Positions 20,301-29,924 of a stretch of DNA of 64,000 nucleotides are shown one piece after another. The position numbers and the translations under genes were made by a program. Source of the DNA: Ordospora colligata OC4 (Eukaryota; Microsporidia; Ordosporidae); the NCBI RefSeq assembly GCF_000803265.1, contig NW_014575403.1, forward strand, positions 124,001 to 188,000. Reading direction: 5' to 3'. Position 1 is the first letter of the stretch. Every line of letters begins with the position of its first letter. Below the pieces are notes generated by a model. It was not told where the DNA came from, did not search any database, and saw only the letters and a list, made by a program, of their open reading frames with translations.

Positions 20301-20511
20301 CATGCTCTTGGTAGTAAATACCTTCAGGCTTTACAACTGCTTTTCTCACTCTCCTTGATAGAGCCATTTCATCCTTACCATGGAAGAATATTCTACTTGG
20401 CGTGCAAACAACAATCCACTTCTTCATCCTCCCTACTGCAATAATCGTATTATTAAGCTTCAGCTCATTTACATTCCAGATCAGCACTTTGTCATTCCAT
20501 TTCAATGCCAT
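17341..20511 (-). CDS. APC1: Anaphase-promoting complex subunit 1
   Basis: 1056 aa scaffold of the APC/C ubiquitin ligase. The N-terminal half is beta-rich (propeller-like). The C-terminal half contains the PC-repeat region characteristic of APC1 and proteasome RPN1/RPN2, best seen in CIHAGCIVGLGMIYAGSGN and YRVLASFGIAMVSLNAETE near residues 650-740; the IDWPQFGYSVYRACGYVI block lies in the region preceding it. It is about 60 percent of the length of yeast or human APC1. The start ATG at 20511 follows aaccctctc on the minus strand. The 3' end converges with the SNARE-like gene. Confidence 0.85.
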   Translation of the reverse strand: MALKWNDKVLIWNVNELKLNNTIIAVGRMKKWIVVCTPSRIFFHGKDEMALSRRVRKAVVKPEGIYYQEHGSGRIMLLVHPLEPEKHVFFQHGYTLKEVVSGVLVLEGDGKYLLKHIRNTAYSDDCADQGNLESCEYDRSIESNQFDDDQSTEVMVIDICEDVMSSSIERYDEHHSTKGHLVSMIEYIDFLVGICMNHAMFIKPGWYCGGIKRSKHKSEVSVRFDKDITCVMKYRMCVSGFGEIMFLRMNEMLFLGNEVVCKAINSEMWPMSVLKDEDEWKQEYHMPFWSEISELEMCIVMCFPRHIQREFFEVFFECKKKIFEQLVPSGEVLDRVDRVLWRFMIKCKSVWEFMNAGVPCFEKSLALQKCKELIEYSQGCLDMARRDVMEISYKRIVECDIGLIESMNYSEVMNLAYRIIFLEKKNEERQRGIYMKNVMRMVYGMRKFFGDPRIDEVLLLFNEKPKVFEIDSDGIEGCGEKGYTIRMASSAGRAYMSYGSGMTDRRDISRHLCFPIYRNDELGTIDIKDTGWIDWPQFGYSVYRACGYVILEAEIGDYFESRIDRFVNSQESESVCTTNEFVFAGEAFGHGVCGRLKDMTVQRIMEFVMPKYAILSMAILAGVGISCMGKKDDSYGRMYLHYLRTPQPLCIHAGCIVGLGMIYAGSGNVLVRDTLVAEANRYGVFEHEQYNKGNKVWYDYAYRVLASFGIAMVSLNAETEMFRYVKLEDKLCELLANGIVLFGSKQRRFAKRLERSDICKPEEVLYSEVFSLGLMMEDEIDKVVEDIERRLADKKCVFSIHQLYRIAGKVFYVALNMLYRNECECNEEVFERLIVLCLRVEDDMKRNVEMKVVFDFCVVSLSLIANSSCNLEIIRIIRRRIKMMEKADRMYERKDFFFSSSGLKQEKQFLIRYGDIELYKLCLGIVTCGLGSCKISGTHYAVFYAISTFFINFPITTTDQEYFWMTRYFLLLSMKESLSGFKHTANYTKLCNKGSRKKEMADMSAINEMFAKQYAEASDADKKFTIDVLTDFYEVHGANGKLLSVEMLKKMACRMI

Positions 20512-20658
20512 GAGAGGGTTTATGCACTTAAGATTTATCCACTGCCATGCATATCCAAATGCACCTCATATCCTCTATCTCTTGACTTTTATGTACTAAT
20601 GATTTACTCAAATGTATTTAATGCATTTCAAGACTCTACCAAGTACATCTGTTCAGCA

Positions 20659-21285
20659 TTAGATTTCTTCCTGCTCAACAGTCAATCCGCATGAACACTT
20701 AGAGACTGCACCATCATTAGAAAACACATGCACGTGTTTTTTGTTGTCTACAATTGGTATTCTAGTCATTCTTCTCAAATTACCTATTTTTGCCTTTAAT
20801 CTTTTTGTCTTTCTCTCCTCAATTTTCCTACCTTTCCTTATCTTTTCTATTTCTATCTCATCCAGAGATCCCCACTTCGATATTGCTGCTTGTTCTATCT
20901 GTTCCTGCAAATACAGGTACATCCTTGACCATGTGCCCTTACGAGGATTAGGCCTTTCAAGATACTTGAACGTCTTTATATCCTCCTCTGCAAGAAGATA
21001 GTCGTCAAGACACGCTGTCTTTGTAACAAGCTTCAGCATTTTATGTCTGCATGGGATGCACACAGGTATCTCGAAAGTCTTCCATATCTCAGTGTCAATA
21101 GGCATATTATTGCAATACATGCACCTGTTATTGAGGAAAAGCGGTAGCTGCAGAAGATCGTCCTCGAGTACGTGTTTAGTGAAAACATTGTTTTCTTTAG
21201 GTTCTTCTGCAAAAAATCCTCCATCTTGCTGCTCACTCATATCAACCGATGATTGCAAACTTGCATCATGCAGTGCATTATCCAT
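20659..21285 (-). CDS. RAD14: Nucleotide-excision-repair protein Rad14/XPA
   Basis: 208 aa DNA-damage verification and scaffold protein of nucleotide excision repair. Zinc finger: CMYCNNMPIDTEIWKTFEIPVCIPC, with CxxC..CxxC spacing as in XPA. It continues with LVTKTACLDDYLLAEEDI, NPRKGTWSRMYLYLQEQIEQAA and KWGSLDEIEIEKIRK, the DNA-binding domain blocks of XPA. The C-terminus HVHVFSNDGAVSKCSCGLTVEQEE matches the family end HEYGPE..CTMCGHELTYEKM. XPA recruits ERCC1/Rad10, which is also in this window at 55.1 kb. Confidence 0.92.
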   Translation of the reverse strand: MDNALHDASLQSSVDMSEQQDGGFFAEEPKENNVFTKHVLEDDLLQLPLFLNNRCMYCNNMPIDTEIWKTFEIPVCIPCRHKMLKLVTKTACLDDYLLAEEDIKTFKYLERPNPRKGTWSRMYLYLQEQIEQAAISKWGSLDEIEIEKIRKGRKIEERKTKRLKAKIGNLRRMTRIPIVDNKKHVHVFSNDGAVSKCSCGLTVEQEEI

Positions 21286-21401
21286 CAGTGTATTTAATGG
21301 GCCACAAAGATTCCTTGTGATACATGAGAATAAGATATTTCACAAACACATCATAATGCCGTGCATAAAAGTTAGATCACAAAGATATGCAGCACAAACC
21401 C

Positions 21402-22094
21402 ATGCTATTTGATTTGTTTAGCTTGTTTGGAGAACGTCCATCGTGGGCATTGCATCCAAGAAGATTTGAAGAGTCAAGTACAAACAACTTTGGAGGAAAA
21501 GTGATTGCTCCTCAATCGATGCTTGTTGATCTGGTGTCGTTCCAAATCCAGCCGCCATTTACATTTGAAATTTCTCATTCGAACGGCATTTACAAGACGC
21601 ATTGCGGGGTAATTGAGTTTACAGGCACAGAAGGAGAAGTGCTTGTACCTTCATGGATGTATCAGCAATTATCGATGGAAGATTCGGGTCAGGTTGTTCT
21701 GAGACACAAAGTTTTTCCTGTTGGAAGGTTTGCAAAGCTGCTTCCGCACTCTACAGATTTCTTGGAGGTGGAGAATCCAAAGATTGAGCTAGAGTCATGC
21801 CTAAGACATTACCAAGTGCTGTCTGAAGGAGATGAAATTCTCTGTTTGTTTGATGAGATTGGGCCCATTAGATTCACTGTTGCATGCATAAAGCCAACAA
21901 GCAGTGGAATATACATTGTTGATACAGACCTTGCAGTAGACTTCCTGGAGCCAATTGGATTTAAAGACAAGATCGAGCGAGAAAAGTCAGTCAAGAAATA
22001 CATCGAGATCATGGGTACAGATCATAAGGTAAAGCCAATCAGAATGACAAGACTTGGACTATACTTGCATAAACCAGTGCAGGATGGTAATTAA
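21402..22094 (+). CDS. UFD1: UFD1, Cdc48 ubiquitin-recognition cofactor
   Basis: 230 aa. The UFD1 double-psi-barrel N domain is clear: NNFGGKVIAPQSMLVDLVSF, YKTHCGVIEFTGTEGEVLVPSWM, LRHKVFPVGRFAKLLPHSTDFLEVENPKIELESCLRHY and LSEGDEILCLFDEIGPIRFTV. It works with Npl4 and Cdc48/p97 to extract ubiquitinated proteins. The C-terminal Cdc48- and Npl4-binding tail is shorter than in yeast (361 aa). The ATG at 21402 directly follows acaaaccc and is preferred to the ATG at 21387. Convergent with the next gene, 70 bp apart. Confidence 0.93.
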   Translation: MLFDLFSLFGERPSWALHPRRFEESSTNNFGGKVIAPQSMLVDLVSFQIQPPFTFEISHSNGIYKTHCGVIEFTGTEGEVLVPSWMYQQLSMEDSGQVVLRHKVFPVGRFAKLLPHSTDFLEVENPKIELESCLRHYQVLSEGDEILCLFDEIGPIRFTVACIKPTSSGIYIVDTDLAVDFLEPIGFKDKIEREKSVKKYIEIMGTDHKVKPIRMTRLGLYLHKPVQDGN

Positions 22095-22164
22095 GGATTT
22101 AGCTGTATAATATACTAATTGAAAGTGTTAGCTTCTTAAATGCAGCAGACATGTTTATGGCACC

Positions 22165-23754
22165 TTAGGTATGTAAGGAAGTAAGATCTGAGCTTTTTGG
22201 AATGCTTGATACTGAGGTAGAAGTATGCCTTTGATATGCAGACCAAAGGCTTCTTCTTTTTTCCTTGCATTGCACACAACTGATGATTTGCTCAAAGGAA
22301 AAAATGTCTTCTGACATGAATATGAAGTTATTCACAAAGCAGTCCTCGTTATCGTATGAACAGAGGAAGACCTTCAGGTACTTTTCCAAGACATCTATCA
22401 TTGGAATGACACTTACCTTTGGCTTGAGATGCTTTTTAACTTCAGCCACCTCAAGAAGAAGAGCTTCAGATGTATCTGGAGTGATTCTAATCGAGTATAC
22501 TCTTGAGAGCATCTGTGAAACCATGGATTCGAGCAGCACCATTGTGGTTTCTTCTCCAATACCTTTTGTGGCATCACTTATGATTTCTGCATCTATGAGC
22601 CTGATAATTTCTTTTGCCAAGCCATTGGGCGATTCAAAGTTGATCTTTGCAAAGCAGACCGAGAGTTGAATGTCTAAGATGCTGCTGTGGAAAGCTTCCA
22701 TTTTCCTTATTTCTTCAGATGCATTTGGAGTATCATCCAGGATTCCTGCTTGTCCAAAAATCCTGGTCATGAAGTCTGACATTGTTTCTCGTGCAAATAA
22801 AAGTGTGTTCAATACAACAATAGACTTATATATGGTATTTCCAAGACTGATCTTGCTTATCAGTATTGCAAGGTATCTATCAAAGTATCTAACCAAGCAT
22901 TTGTATGCTGACAAATCATCAAGATACTCAATCTTTTTCAAGATCTTCTCTACTCCATGAAAGAAATCAAGGACAGTAGAAACAACACATAATTTGACAT
23001 TGTCCTGCTCAAACTCACCACTGATCAGTTCATTAAACGATACCTTTAGATAAATTGTAATATTTGGGATAAATTGTGACGATAGCATTCTCATATGGAT
23101 GCATGAATGATTAATTGTAGAAACCAGATCTTGTGTGAAGACTTCTTCAGAACTACTCTGATACCTACACATGCATAAACTGCATTTGCTAACATCAACC
23201 AGCTTTGCAAACCTTTTTTCATACCTAAGTACTATTTCGAATGCCTGTACAAAGTCTTCCTCTTCAACATCATTGTGAAAGAAGTAGTCGCATACTTTAT
23301 GCTTTGTCATGACATAGTATCTAAGTAGTACTTCTAATGCCAGGTTCCAGTCGCTTACAAGAGCGTATCTCAACATTACCTTTGCCAAGCTTTCTTCAAC
23401 CCACATCAAGCATATGCCAAGCGATGACAACTTGTGAAAGCTGCGTTTCAGGACATCCTGATAATCTACCGAGCACAGAATAGTCATGTGAGAAGCCATT
23501 GATGCTTTTACCTTTGACTCAAATTCATTGCCCAACAATAGTGTTATGCTAACAACAGGTTTTGGTATGCTTTTATGCGCATATACGCATTTCTTTATCT
23601 CATCTTCAATGCACAGCTTCAATCCGTCAAGATCATCGGTTGAAAGCTTCTGCCTGAAATCCAGTTTTTTCATCTCTTGCCTGATTCTGCTGTATATCTC
23701 CTCGTGATTCCTTGAGTTGTGTAGTGCTCTGAGCTCTGATGATTGCATGTGCAT
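22165..23754 (-). CDS. Helical tethering-complex-like protein (possibly Vps53)
   Basis: About 529 aa, almost entirely helical. The order and spacing of the segments FVQAFEIVLRYEKRFAKLV and YKSIVVLNTLLFARETMSDF recall the CATCHR tethering subunits, particularly Vps53 of GARP (its QLVAFE..FE and NTADYC blocks). This is a weak resemblance. If right, it would tether endosome-derived vesicles at the Golgi. The first in-frame candidate at 23796 is GTG, not ATG; the first ATGs are at 23754 and 23748. Unlike most neighbours it lacks a C-run near the start. Confidence 0.45.
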   Translation of the reverse strand: MHMQSSELRALHNSRNHEEIYSRIRQEMKKLDFRQKLSTDDLDGLKLCIEDEIKKCVYAHKSIPKPVVSITLLLGNEFESKVKASMASHMTILCSVDYQDVLKRSFHKLSSLGICLMWVEESLAKVMLRYALVSDWNLALEVLLRYYVMTKHKVCDYFFHNDVEEEDFVQAFEIVLRYEKRFAKLVDVSKCSLCMCRYQSSSEEVFTQDLVSTINHSCIHMRMLSSQFIPNITIYLKVSFNELISGEFEQDNVKLCVVSTVLDFFHGVEKILKKIEYLDDLSAYKCLVRYFDRYLAILISKISLGNTIYKSIVVLNTLLFARETMSDFMTRIFGQAGILDDTPNASEEIRKMEAFHSSILDIQLSVCFAKINFESPNGLAKEIIRLIDAEIISDATKGIGEETTMVLLESMVSQMLSRVYSIRITPDTSEALLLEVAEVKKHLKPKVSVIPMIDVLEKYLKVFLCSYDNEDCFVNNFIFMSEDIFSFEQIISCVQCKEKRRSLWSAYQRHTSTSVSSIPKSSDLTSLHT

Positions 23755-23854
23755 GATGCAGAGTGCATTTTTGATCGACTGTGGAACATGTTTCACATGC
23801 CAGTATAAATCAAATATTCAACTTTTCTAACCTTGTAAAACCAAAGCCATTTAA

Positions 23855-24472
23855 ATGAAGATTCCATCTGATGGCTGCTCAAGCGACCTGGATCACATGG
23901 CAGCTGAAGAGTACTGGATAGGTGACTTCATGCACAGAAAAGAAAATTATGGCATTATTCGGGTTCCTGATGAGTTTTTGGAAGACAGGTTCAACCTTGT
24001 TGGACTAGAGAGGCGGATATTCAATCTTGAAGATGCATACAACTCAATCCTAGACAGAGGACCCAGAGGAGACTTTCTGGAAGAGTCTTGCTTGTATTAT
24101 TTAATACACCAGAGATACATATTTACTAAGCCTGGATTAGAGGCAGTCCTAGACAGAGTCATGAATAAAGAGTATGGCGTATGCCCAAGAGTGGGATGCA
24201 AAGCATCTGCAGTGATTCCTATTGGAATGAGCGACTTTCCAGGCAAAAAAGCAACAAAGGTCTATTGCCATTCTTGTACAGCAGTGTATGAGCCTGGCAG
24301 CAAGCTGCGCATGCTTGATGGATGTGCATGGGGAAGATCCTTCCCTCACTTTTTGATTCTTACATATCCGTATCACTTTCCATCATCAACAGGCAAGGAA
24401 TATATTCCCAGGATATATGGAATCAGGATATGCAAGCATGATGATAACGACTCCCATTCGGAGGATAACTAG
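23855..24472 (+). CDS. CKB1: Casein kinase II regulatory subunit beta
   Basis: 205 aa regulatory dimer of protein kinase CK2. Recognisable blocks: VPDEFLEDRFNLVGLERR, LYYLIHQRYIFTKPGLEAVL, then the zinc finger CPRVGCK..VIPIGMSDFPGKK..VYCHSCTAVYEP (four cysteines), DGCAWGRSFPHFLILTYP and YIPRIYGIRI. The N-terminal Ser-Glu autophosphorylation stretch of metazoan CK2 beta is replaced by SDGCSSDLDHMAAEEYW. It starts 100 bp from the divergent upstream gene. Confidence 0.95.
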   Translation: MKIPSDGCSSDLDHMAAEEYWIGDFMHRKENYGIIRVPDEFLEDRFNLVGLERRIFNLEDAYNSILDRGPRGDFLEESCLYYLIHQRYIFTKPGLEAVLDRVMNKEYGVCPRVGCKASAVIPIGMSDFPGKKATKVYCHSCTAVYEPGSKLRMLDGCAWGRSFPHFLILTYPYHFPSSTGKEYIPRIYGIRICKHDDNDSHSEDN

Positions 24473-24498
24473 AATAAATCCATATTTGGAAGTTGTGT

Positions 24499-27400
24499 AT
24501 GGCAGTTATTTATGACAAGCGGTGGGTTATGCAGATGATAAAGGACGATGCATTGGAGGAGCAGTATGGGTTTAAGCCATACTACTGCGATGCACGCAGA
24601 GATGGGTGGCTGTTGAATTATGATGTTGTTTGTGGAGATGATGGAAGGATGGGTGCAAGGTTGTATTTGATTGATGATCAAGGTGTTGAATTCCTTGCGG
24701 AGATGAGATATTTTCCATCGTTTCTAGTGAAGGCGGTTGACTATGAGGCAGTAGAGGATTATTTGAGAAGGAAGTATGGCGGAGATGTGCATATGGCCCG
24801 AGTAGTGGGAAGGATTGATTTTAAGGAGTATAACCACTTGAATAAAGCTCCTACTGAATACCTAGAAGTGCAGGTACGAACTGAGACTGGGTTTAATACT
24901 ATGGTAAGGGAGTTGAAGAGGATTGCAGCCAGAAACAAAGTTAGGAGCAATGGAAGTGAAGGATTTGATTTTGATGTAAAACGAGTGATGAGTGCTGAGG
25001 AGGGGATTGTGTCTATATGTGAATATGACATTCCTGCAGAGGTTCGTGTTGCAAATGTGCTTGGAATAAGATGTGGGAAGTGGTATGTATTCTGGTATGA
25101 TGGAGAAAAGTATATGATTGAGAGGAGCGAAAGAATTGTGTTTCCGGACCTACGGATTCTTGCATTTGATATTGAGACATCCAAGAAGCCTCTGAAATTT
25201 CCAAGTGCAGACTATGATGAGGTGATGATGATATCTGTAAAGACTGAATCAAAGGGGTATTTGATTGTCAACAGGCAGCTGGTTTCTAAGGACATTAAAA
25301 GGTTTGAATACAGCCCGAAGGATGACATGCAGTGTGTGTTTGAAGCAGTAAATGAGCATAATGAAGAAGGAGTGCTGGTAGCATTTGCTGAGATAGTGCA
25401 AAAGCATAGACCACACTTGATGTCCACATTCAATGGATCTGGATTTGACTTTCCATTTGTTGAGAAGCGAATGCAAAAGTATGGGATTTGCTTGAAGGAG
25501 ACAATGGGATTTGAATGCAAGGACGGATATTACACTTCACCTTTTATTGTGCATCTTGACTGTTACAAATGGGTTAAAAGAGACTCGTACTTGCCAGCAG
25601 GAAGCCAAGGTCTTAAGGCTGTTACTAAAGCAAAGCTAGGATACTTCCCTGATGAGGTTGATCCTGAGGAGATGGTAGACCTTGCGATTGCTGATCCTGA
25701 TCGGATGGCGTCGTACTCGGTTTCTGATGCGGTTGCCACGTATTTTCTGTATGTTAAGTATGTGCAGCCACATGTTTTTTCGCTGTGTTCGCTTATTCCA
25801 CTCAGCCCAACATCTGCAATATGCCAAGGATCGGGGACTTTATGCGAAGCATTGCTTATCTCTGAGGCTGTTGAGTATGGAGTGATTGTCCCGGATAAAA
25901 GAGTTGAAAGCAAGTACCAAGAGTATGAAGGATACATTGCGGAGAATGTGACGTATGTTGGTGGACATGTTGAGTGTGTGAGAGCTGGACTGTTCAGGTC
26001 TGACTTTTCGTATGACTTTGATGTAAATAAGAAATTTATTGAGGATGTTGGAAGAAGCATTGATGAGATGCTAGCAGAATATAAGGATGAGGAGGACTTT
26101 GAGGTGATGAAGATGAATGTGATGAAGAATCTTGAGGAAAACACAGGCAAGATACGAAGAGAAGGAAGGATATACCATCTTGATGTTGGAGCGATGTATC
26201 CAAACATAATACTTACGAACAAGCTGCAGCCGGTGTCGATTGTGAATGACGATGTTTGCATAAGGTGTGATTTTTCTGACGAGGCGAATGGATGCAGGAA
26301 GAAAATGGAGTGGACATTGAAAGCAGAATACATTCCAGTGAGGAAGGATGAAGTAGAACGAATCAGGATACAATGTATTAAAGATGGAAAGAATGATGAG
26401 GAGGAGCTTGTGCGCAGAGTGAAGGAGTATAGTAAGAAATCATACAAGAGATCTAAAGTTAAGGTATGTGACACTAGAAGTTCTGTTGTATGTCAACGAG
26501 AGATACCTTTTTATGTGGAAACAGTAAGGAAGTTTCGGGATAGAAGATATACATACAAGAAGCTGCATTCTAAGGCATTGAGAGATGCGGAGGGAGCTAT
26601 GACAGAAGAGGAAAGAAGACATGCGCTGAAGTCTGCAGTTGTGTATTCATCACTTCAAGTAGCGCATAAGTGTGTGTTGAACTCGTTCTATGGATATGTG
26701 ATGAGAAAAGGATCGAGATGGTATAGCATGGAGATGGCTGCAATAGTGTGTAATGTTGGAGGTAATGTGATAAGAAAGGCTAAGGAGGTTGTTGAAATGA
26801 TTGGAATGTCTTTGGAGCTTGATACTGATGGGATATGGTGTGTAGTACCTAGCACGTTAATGTCAACGTATGTATTCCGATCAGGAAGAAAGATGTCTTT
26901 GCTTTCGAGTGTTTTGAACTACTTTGTGTGCAAGGGATTTACTAATGAGATGTATCAGGAGTTGAGAGACGGGGAATATGTTAGAAGGAGTGAGAATTCG
27001 ATTTTTTTTGAGATTGATGGACCTTACAGGGCGATGCTGCTGCCTGCATCTACAGAGGAAAGTAAAGTACTGAAGAAGCGGTATGCAATAATCAACGATG
27101 ATAACAGTGTGGCCGAGCTGAAAGGATTTGAAGTGAAAAGACGAGGAGAGCTTGAGATAGTGAAGAAGTTTCAAGAGGAGCTATTTCTGCATTTTTTAGA
27201 TGGAAGTACGCTTACAGAGTGTTATGGATCGCTTGCAGAAGTGTGTGGATATTGGCTTGACATTCTGAAAAGCAGAGGAGAGTACCTTGATGATGAGACT
27301 ATTCTTGAACTACTATCTGAGAGCAGAAGCATGTCCAAGGAGTATGAGGAGTATGAAGGAAAGAAGTCAAATATTACCACGACTGCATTGAGGATGTCTG

Positions 27401-29871
27401 AGATGCTGGGCAAGAATGTTCTTGAAGAGAAGCTGAAGTGCGAGTATGTTATTGCAGTGTATCCTGAGGGGAAGAGTGTAGCGGAGCGGACGATTCCAGT
27501 GATTGTTTTCCGCTCTTGTGAGAAGGAGAAGTATCTAGGACGGTGGTTGGGAAGAAGATATGGAGGAAATATCCGTGCAATAATTGACTGGGGATATTAT
27601 AAACAGAGATTGGAGAGTGTAATTCTTAGAATGGTTGTTCTTCCAGCCATATCACAGGGAATCAAGAATCCATTGAGCGATGTAAATGTGCCTGAATGGG
27701 CTGTGAAGAAGGGAGTACTCTTTGATTTTGATTTTGTGAAGGTACGGGACATTGAGGATATTGGCAGTAAGAAGAGTGTTGTTGAGTGTATGAATGATGT
27801 AGTTAATGGAAATGTAGTTAAGGAAAATGAAGGATATAAACAAATAGCTAATGACGGAGAACGATATACAGAGATAGTGACAGCGAATAATTCCAAATGT
27901 GAAGGTGTTATTGAGTATTTTCAAAGGATGAGAGCAGAATGGATGGATGGTGTACGGAGCTTTCTACATAAGGGCGATATTGTTAGAGTTAATGCAACAA
28001 ATGATGGCTTTCTAGATGTTTTTTATGCTAATAAGCATGAAGCAGAAAGAAAAGAGCTTGTGAGATACATATATATAGAGATAAATGGTAAGCAGTTTTT
28101 TGAGGGATCTGAGCGGGTTAAGATAGTAAAGCGGTTTTTGAGTGATGGAGAGCAGATGGATGTGGGGATGCTGATGCTAAATGAGAATGAGTTTAGAAAT
28201 AACTATGCATTGTACAAGAAGTTCCTGAGTCATTTTTCAATTAAGAGGGTTTTTGAAGAGGAAGTGCCTGTATTGTATGGAAACATGAAGGAGTGCGATG
28301 GAGGGAAGATGAGATATACTTTACTGAGTGGATTTATGCATGATGGACGAGTGGTGTATCTTATTGGAAAGGAAGAAGATAATTTTATGATACTTAATGG
28401 AGATGATGCACTGAAGAAGTATTTGCTTGGATGTGTTGGAAGATGGCAGGTATTTGTTATTGGATCTGATGATGTGTGCAAGGTTGGACTGAGAAAGATG
28501 CTTGTGAAGCGACATGTTGTGGAAAGAGTATTTGGATTTGGTCTGTGCATTGGAGGATATGAGAGGAAGTGTGAGGAAAGAAAGAAGAAGCATCTAGAGA
28601 TTGGAGTGGAGATGGATATGATATTTGCAGCAAGCGAATATACAAAGGTGCCTGTTATGAATGTTGATGAGGAGCTTTTGGAGCTACTTTTTTACAAGGA
28701 GTTGAAGAATGAAGAAGTGATATGTGATGGATATGGGACTGAGGAGAATGTGATGGAGAATGCTTTGAATGAAAAATTCAAGGCTGGATTGTATAGAGAA
28801 TATGTGGTTGAGATGGAGTGTGTTGGAGCGATGGTTCTTGCAATACTTGAGCATAATGAGTATCTTGGAGAGGAGGGCCTGTATGATGGAGTGAAGAGAA
28901 AGGATTTTGTTGTGCTTCAGAGGCTCCTGAAGAAGATTGTGTTAGACTGTGCACGAGGTGATCAAGGAGCGAAGGTTATTGTGCAGGGAATTGAGATATG
29001 GATCAGCAGGCGATCGAAGATAATAAGTGGAGACCTTCGAGGAGTTTGTAAGCTGTTGAAGAGAAGATATGTGATGAATCTTGTGAAGAGATTGTGTGAC
29101 GATGAGTATGGGGTAGTTCTCGTGGCTGGACAGACGATTTTTGTGAATACTGGAAAGACGAGCCAGAAATCTGCAATTGATTTTTTTGAGCATATGCGTA
29201 ATAAGGTGACGAGCATTGAAGGATATGAAATGATGAAGATAAAGATATGCAGAATGTTTGAGAGACTAATCCTTGTGAATCCAAACATGTATTTTTTTGT
29301 CTCGGAAGGAGAATATGTTGGATTCAGCGAAAGCAATGTGCCCAAGAGCTTTTTGAAGATGATTTTTGGAGATCAGGAGATTGACAGTGAGATGGTGTAC
29401 AGGCTTGTGACAAGGGTGCCAGCTGAAAGCAGCAGAGTGATGATTGAGATATTGGCTCATATACAGGGTATGCAGTGGATGATAACGAACTGTTGCAAGT
29501 TGTTGAGAATAAGTGAGTTTGAAGAGAAGATGCAAACTCGAGCAAGGATTATGGTGATATGCCCTGTATGTGGATTTGAAAGCACGATGAAGTCCAGATG
29601 TGTTCGGTGCTATAGAGCATACGCGCCTGATGTTATTTTAGAGGAGTGCATGAGATATGCAAAGAATCTGTTAAAACTAGAGCTGTGTGGAGATTCATAT
29701 TGTGCAAGGTGTGGAGCAGTGAAAGAGAGAAGGTTGAGCGATGCATGTAAATGCGGAGGGAGTTTTAGGAAAGAAAAGAACATAGAGAGACTTGATGAGG
29801 TGCGCAAGATAGCAAATAGCAAAGTGATTGATGAGATGTATGATGGAATAGTGAAACATTTTGCAAAGTGA
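24499..29871 (+). CDS. POL2: DNA polymerase epsilon catalytic subunit
   Basis: 1790 aa leading-strand replicase. The proofreading exonuclease is intact: ExoI AFDIETSK (about residue 223), ExoII STFNGSGFDFPFVEKRM and ExoIII YSVSDAVATYFLY. Polymerase motifs: A HLDVGAMYPNIIL (about 562), B KCVLNSFYGYVMRKGSRW (about 727) and C LELDTDGIWC (about 773). A large inactive second polymerase module follows. The end carries two zinc-binding clusters (CPVCGFES..CVRCYRAY, then CARCGAV..CKCGGSF). Shorter than yeast Pol2 (2222 aa). The upstream in-frame codon is TTG, so the ATG at 24499 is chosen. The family holds a 4Fe-4S cluster in the catalytic domain, linking it to CIA2 in this window. Confidence 0.96.
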   Translation: MAVIYDKRWVMQMIKDDALEEQYGFKPYYCDARRDGWLLNYDVVCGDDGRMGARLYLIDDQGVEFLAEMRYFPSFLVKAVDYEAVEDYLRRKYGGDVHMARVVGRIDFKEYNHLNKAPTEYLEVQVRTETGFNTMVRELKRIAARNKVRSNGSEGFDFDVKRVMSAEEGIVSICEYDIPAEVRVANVLGIRCGKWYVFWYDGEKYMIERSERIVFPDLRILAFDIETSKKPLKFPSADYDEVMMISVKTESKGYLIVNRQLVSKDIKRFEYSPKDDMQCVFEAVNEHNEEGVLVAFAEIVQKHRPHLMSTFNGSGFDFPFVEKRMQKYGICLKETMGFECKDGYYTSPFIVHLDCYKWVKRDSYLPAGSQGLKAVTKAKLGYFPDEVDPEEMVDLAIADPDRMASYSVSDAVATYFLYVKYVQPHVFSLCSLIPLSPTSAICQGSGTLCEALLISEAVEYGVIVPDKRVESKYQEYEGYIAENVTYVGGHVECVRAGLFRSDFSYDFDVNKKFIEDVGRSIDEMLAEYKDEEDFEVMKMNVMKNLEENTGKIRREGRIYHLDVGAMYPNIILTNKLQPVSIVNDDVCIRCDFSDEANGCRKKMEWTLKAEYIPVRKDEVERIRIQCIKDGKNDEEELVRRVKEYSKKSYKRSKVKVCDTRSSVVCQREIPFYVETVRKFRDRRYTYKKLHSKALRDAEGAMTEEERRHALKSAVVYSSLQVAHKCVLNSFYGYVMRKGSRWYSMEMAAIVCNVGGNVIRKAKEVVEMIGMSLELDTDGIWCVVPSTLMSTYVFRSGRKMSLLSSVLNYFVCKGFTNEMYQELRDGEYVRRSENSIFFEIDGPYRAMLLPASTEESKVLKKRYAIINDDNSVAELKGFEVKRRGELEIVKKFQEELFLHFLDGSTLTECYGSLAEVCGYWLDILKSRGEYLDDETILELLSESRSMSKEYEEYEGKKSNITTTALRMSEMLGKNVLEEKLKCEYVIAVYPEGKSVAERTIPVIVFRSCEKEKYLGRWLGRRYGGNIRAIIDWGYYKQRLESVILRMVVLPAISQGIKNPLSDVNVPEWAVKKGVLFDFDFVKVRDIEDIGSKKSVVECMNDVVNGNVVKENEGYKQIANDGERYTEIVTANNSKCEGVIEYFQRMRAEWMDGVRSFLHKGDIVRVNATNDGFLDVFYANKHEAERKELVRYIYIEINGKQFFEGSERVKIVKRFLSDGEQMDVGMLMLNENEFRNNYALYKKFLSHFSIKRVFEEEVPVLYGNMKECDGGKMRYTLLSGFMHDGRVVYLIGKEEDNFMILNGDDALKKYLLGCVGRWQVFVIGSDDVCKVGLRKMLVKRHVVERVFGFGLCIGGYERKCEERKKKHLEIGVEMDMIFAASEYTKVPVMNVDEELLELLFYKELKNEEVICDGYGTEENVMENALNEKFKAGLYREYVVEMECVGAMVLAILEHNEYLGEEGLYDGVKRKDFVVLQRLLKKIVLDCARGDQGAKVIVQGIEIWISRRSKIISGDLRGVCKLLKRRYVMNLVKRLCDDEYGVVLVAGQTIFVNTGKTSQKSAIDFFEHMRNKVTSIEGYEMMKIKICRMFERLILVNPNMYFFVSEGEYVGFSESNVPKSFLKMIFGDQEIDSEMVYRLVTRVPAESSRVMIEILAHIQGMQWMITNCCKLLRISEFEEKMQTRARIMVICPVCGFESTMKSRCVRCYRAYAPDVILEECMRYAKNLLKLELCGDSYCARCGAVKERRLSDACKCGGSFRKEKNIERLDEVRKIANSKVIDEMYDGIVKHFAK

Positions 29872-29924
29872 ATATGAAGGAACACATGAGGATTAATAGA
29901 TAGAGTGTACCCCTGTGGAATTGA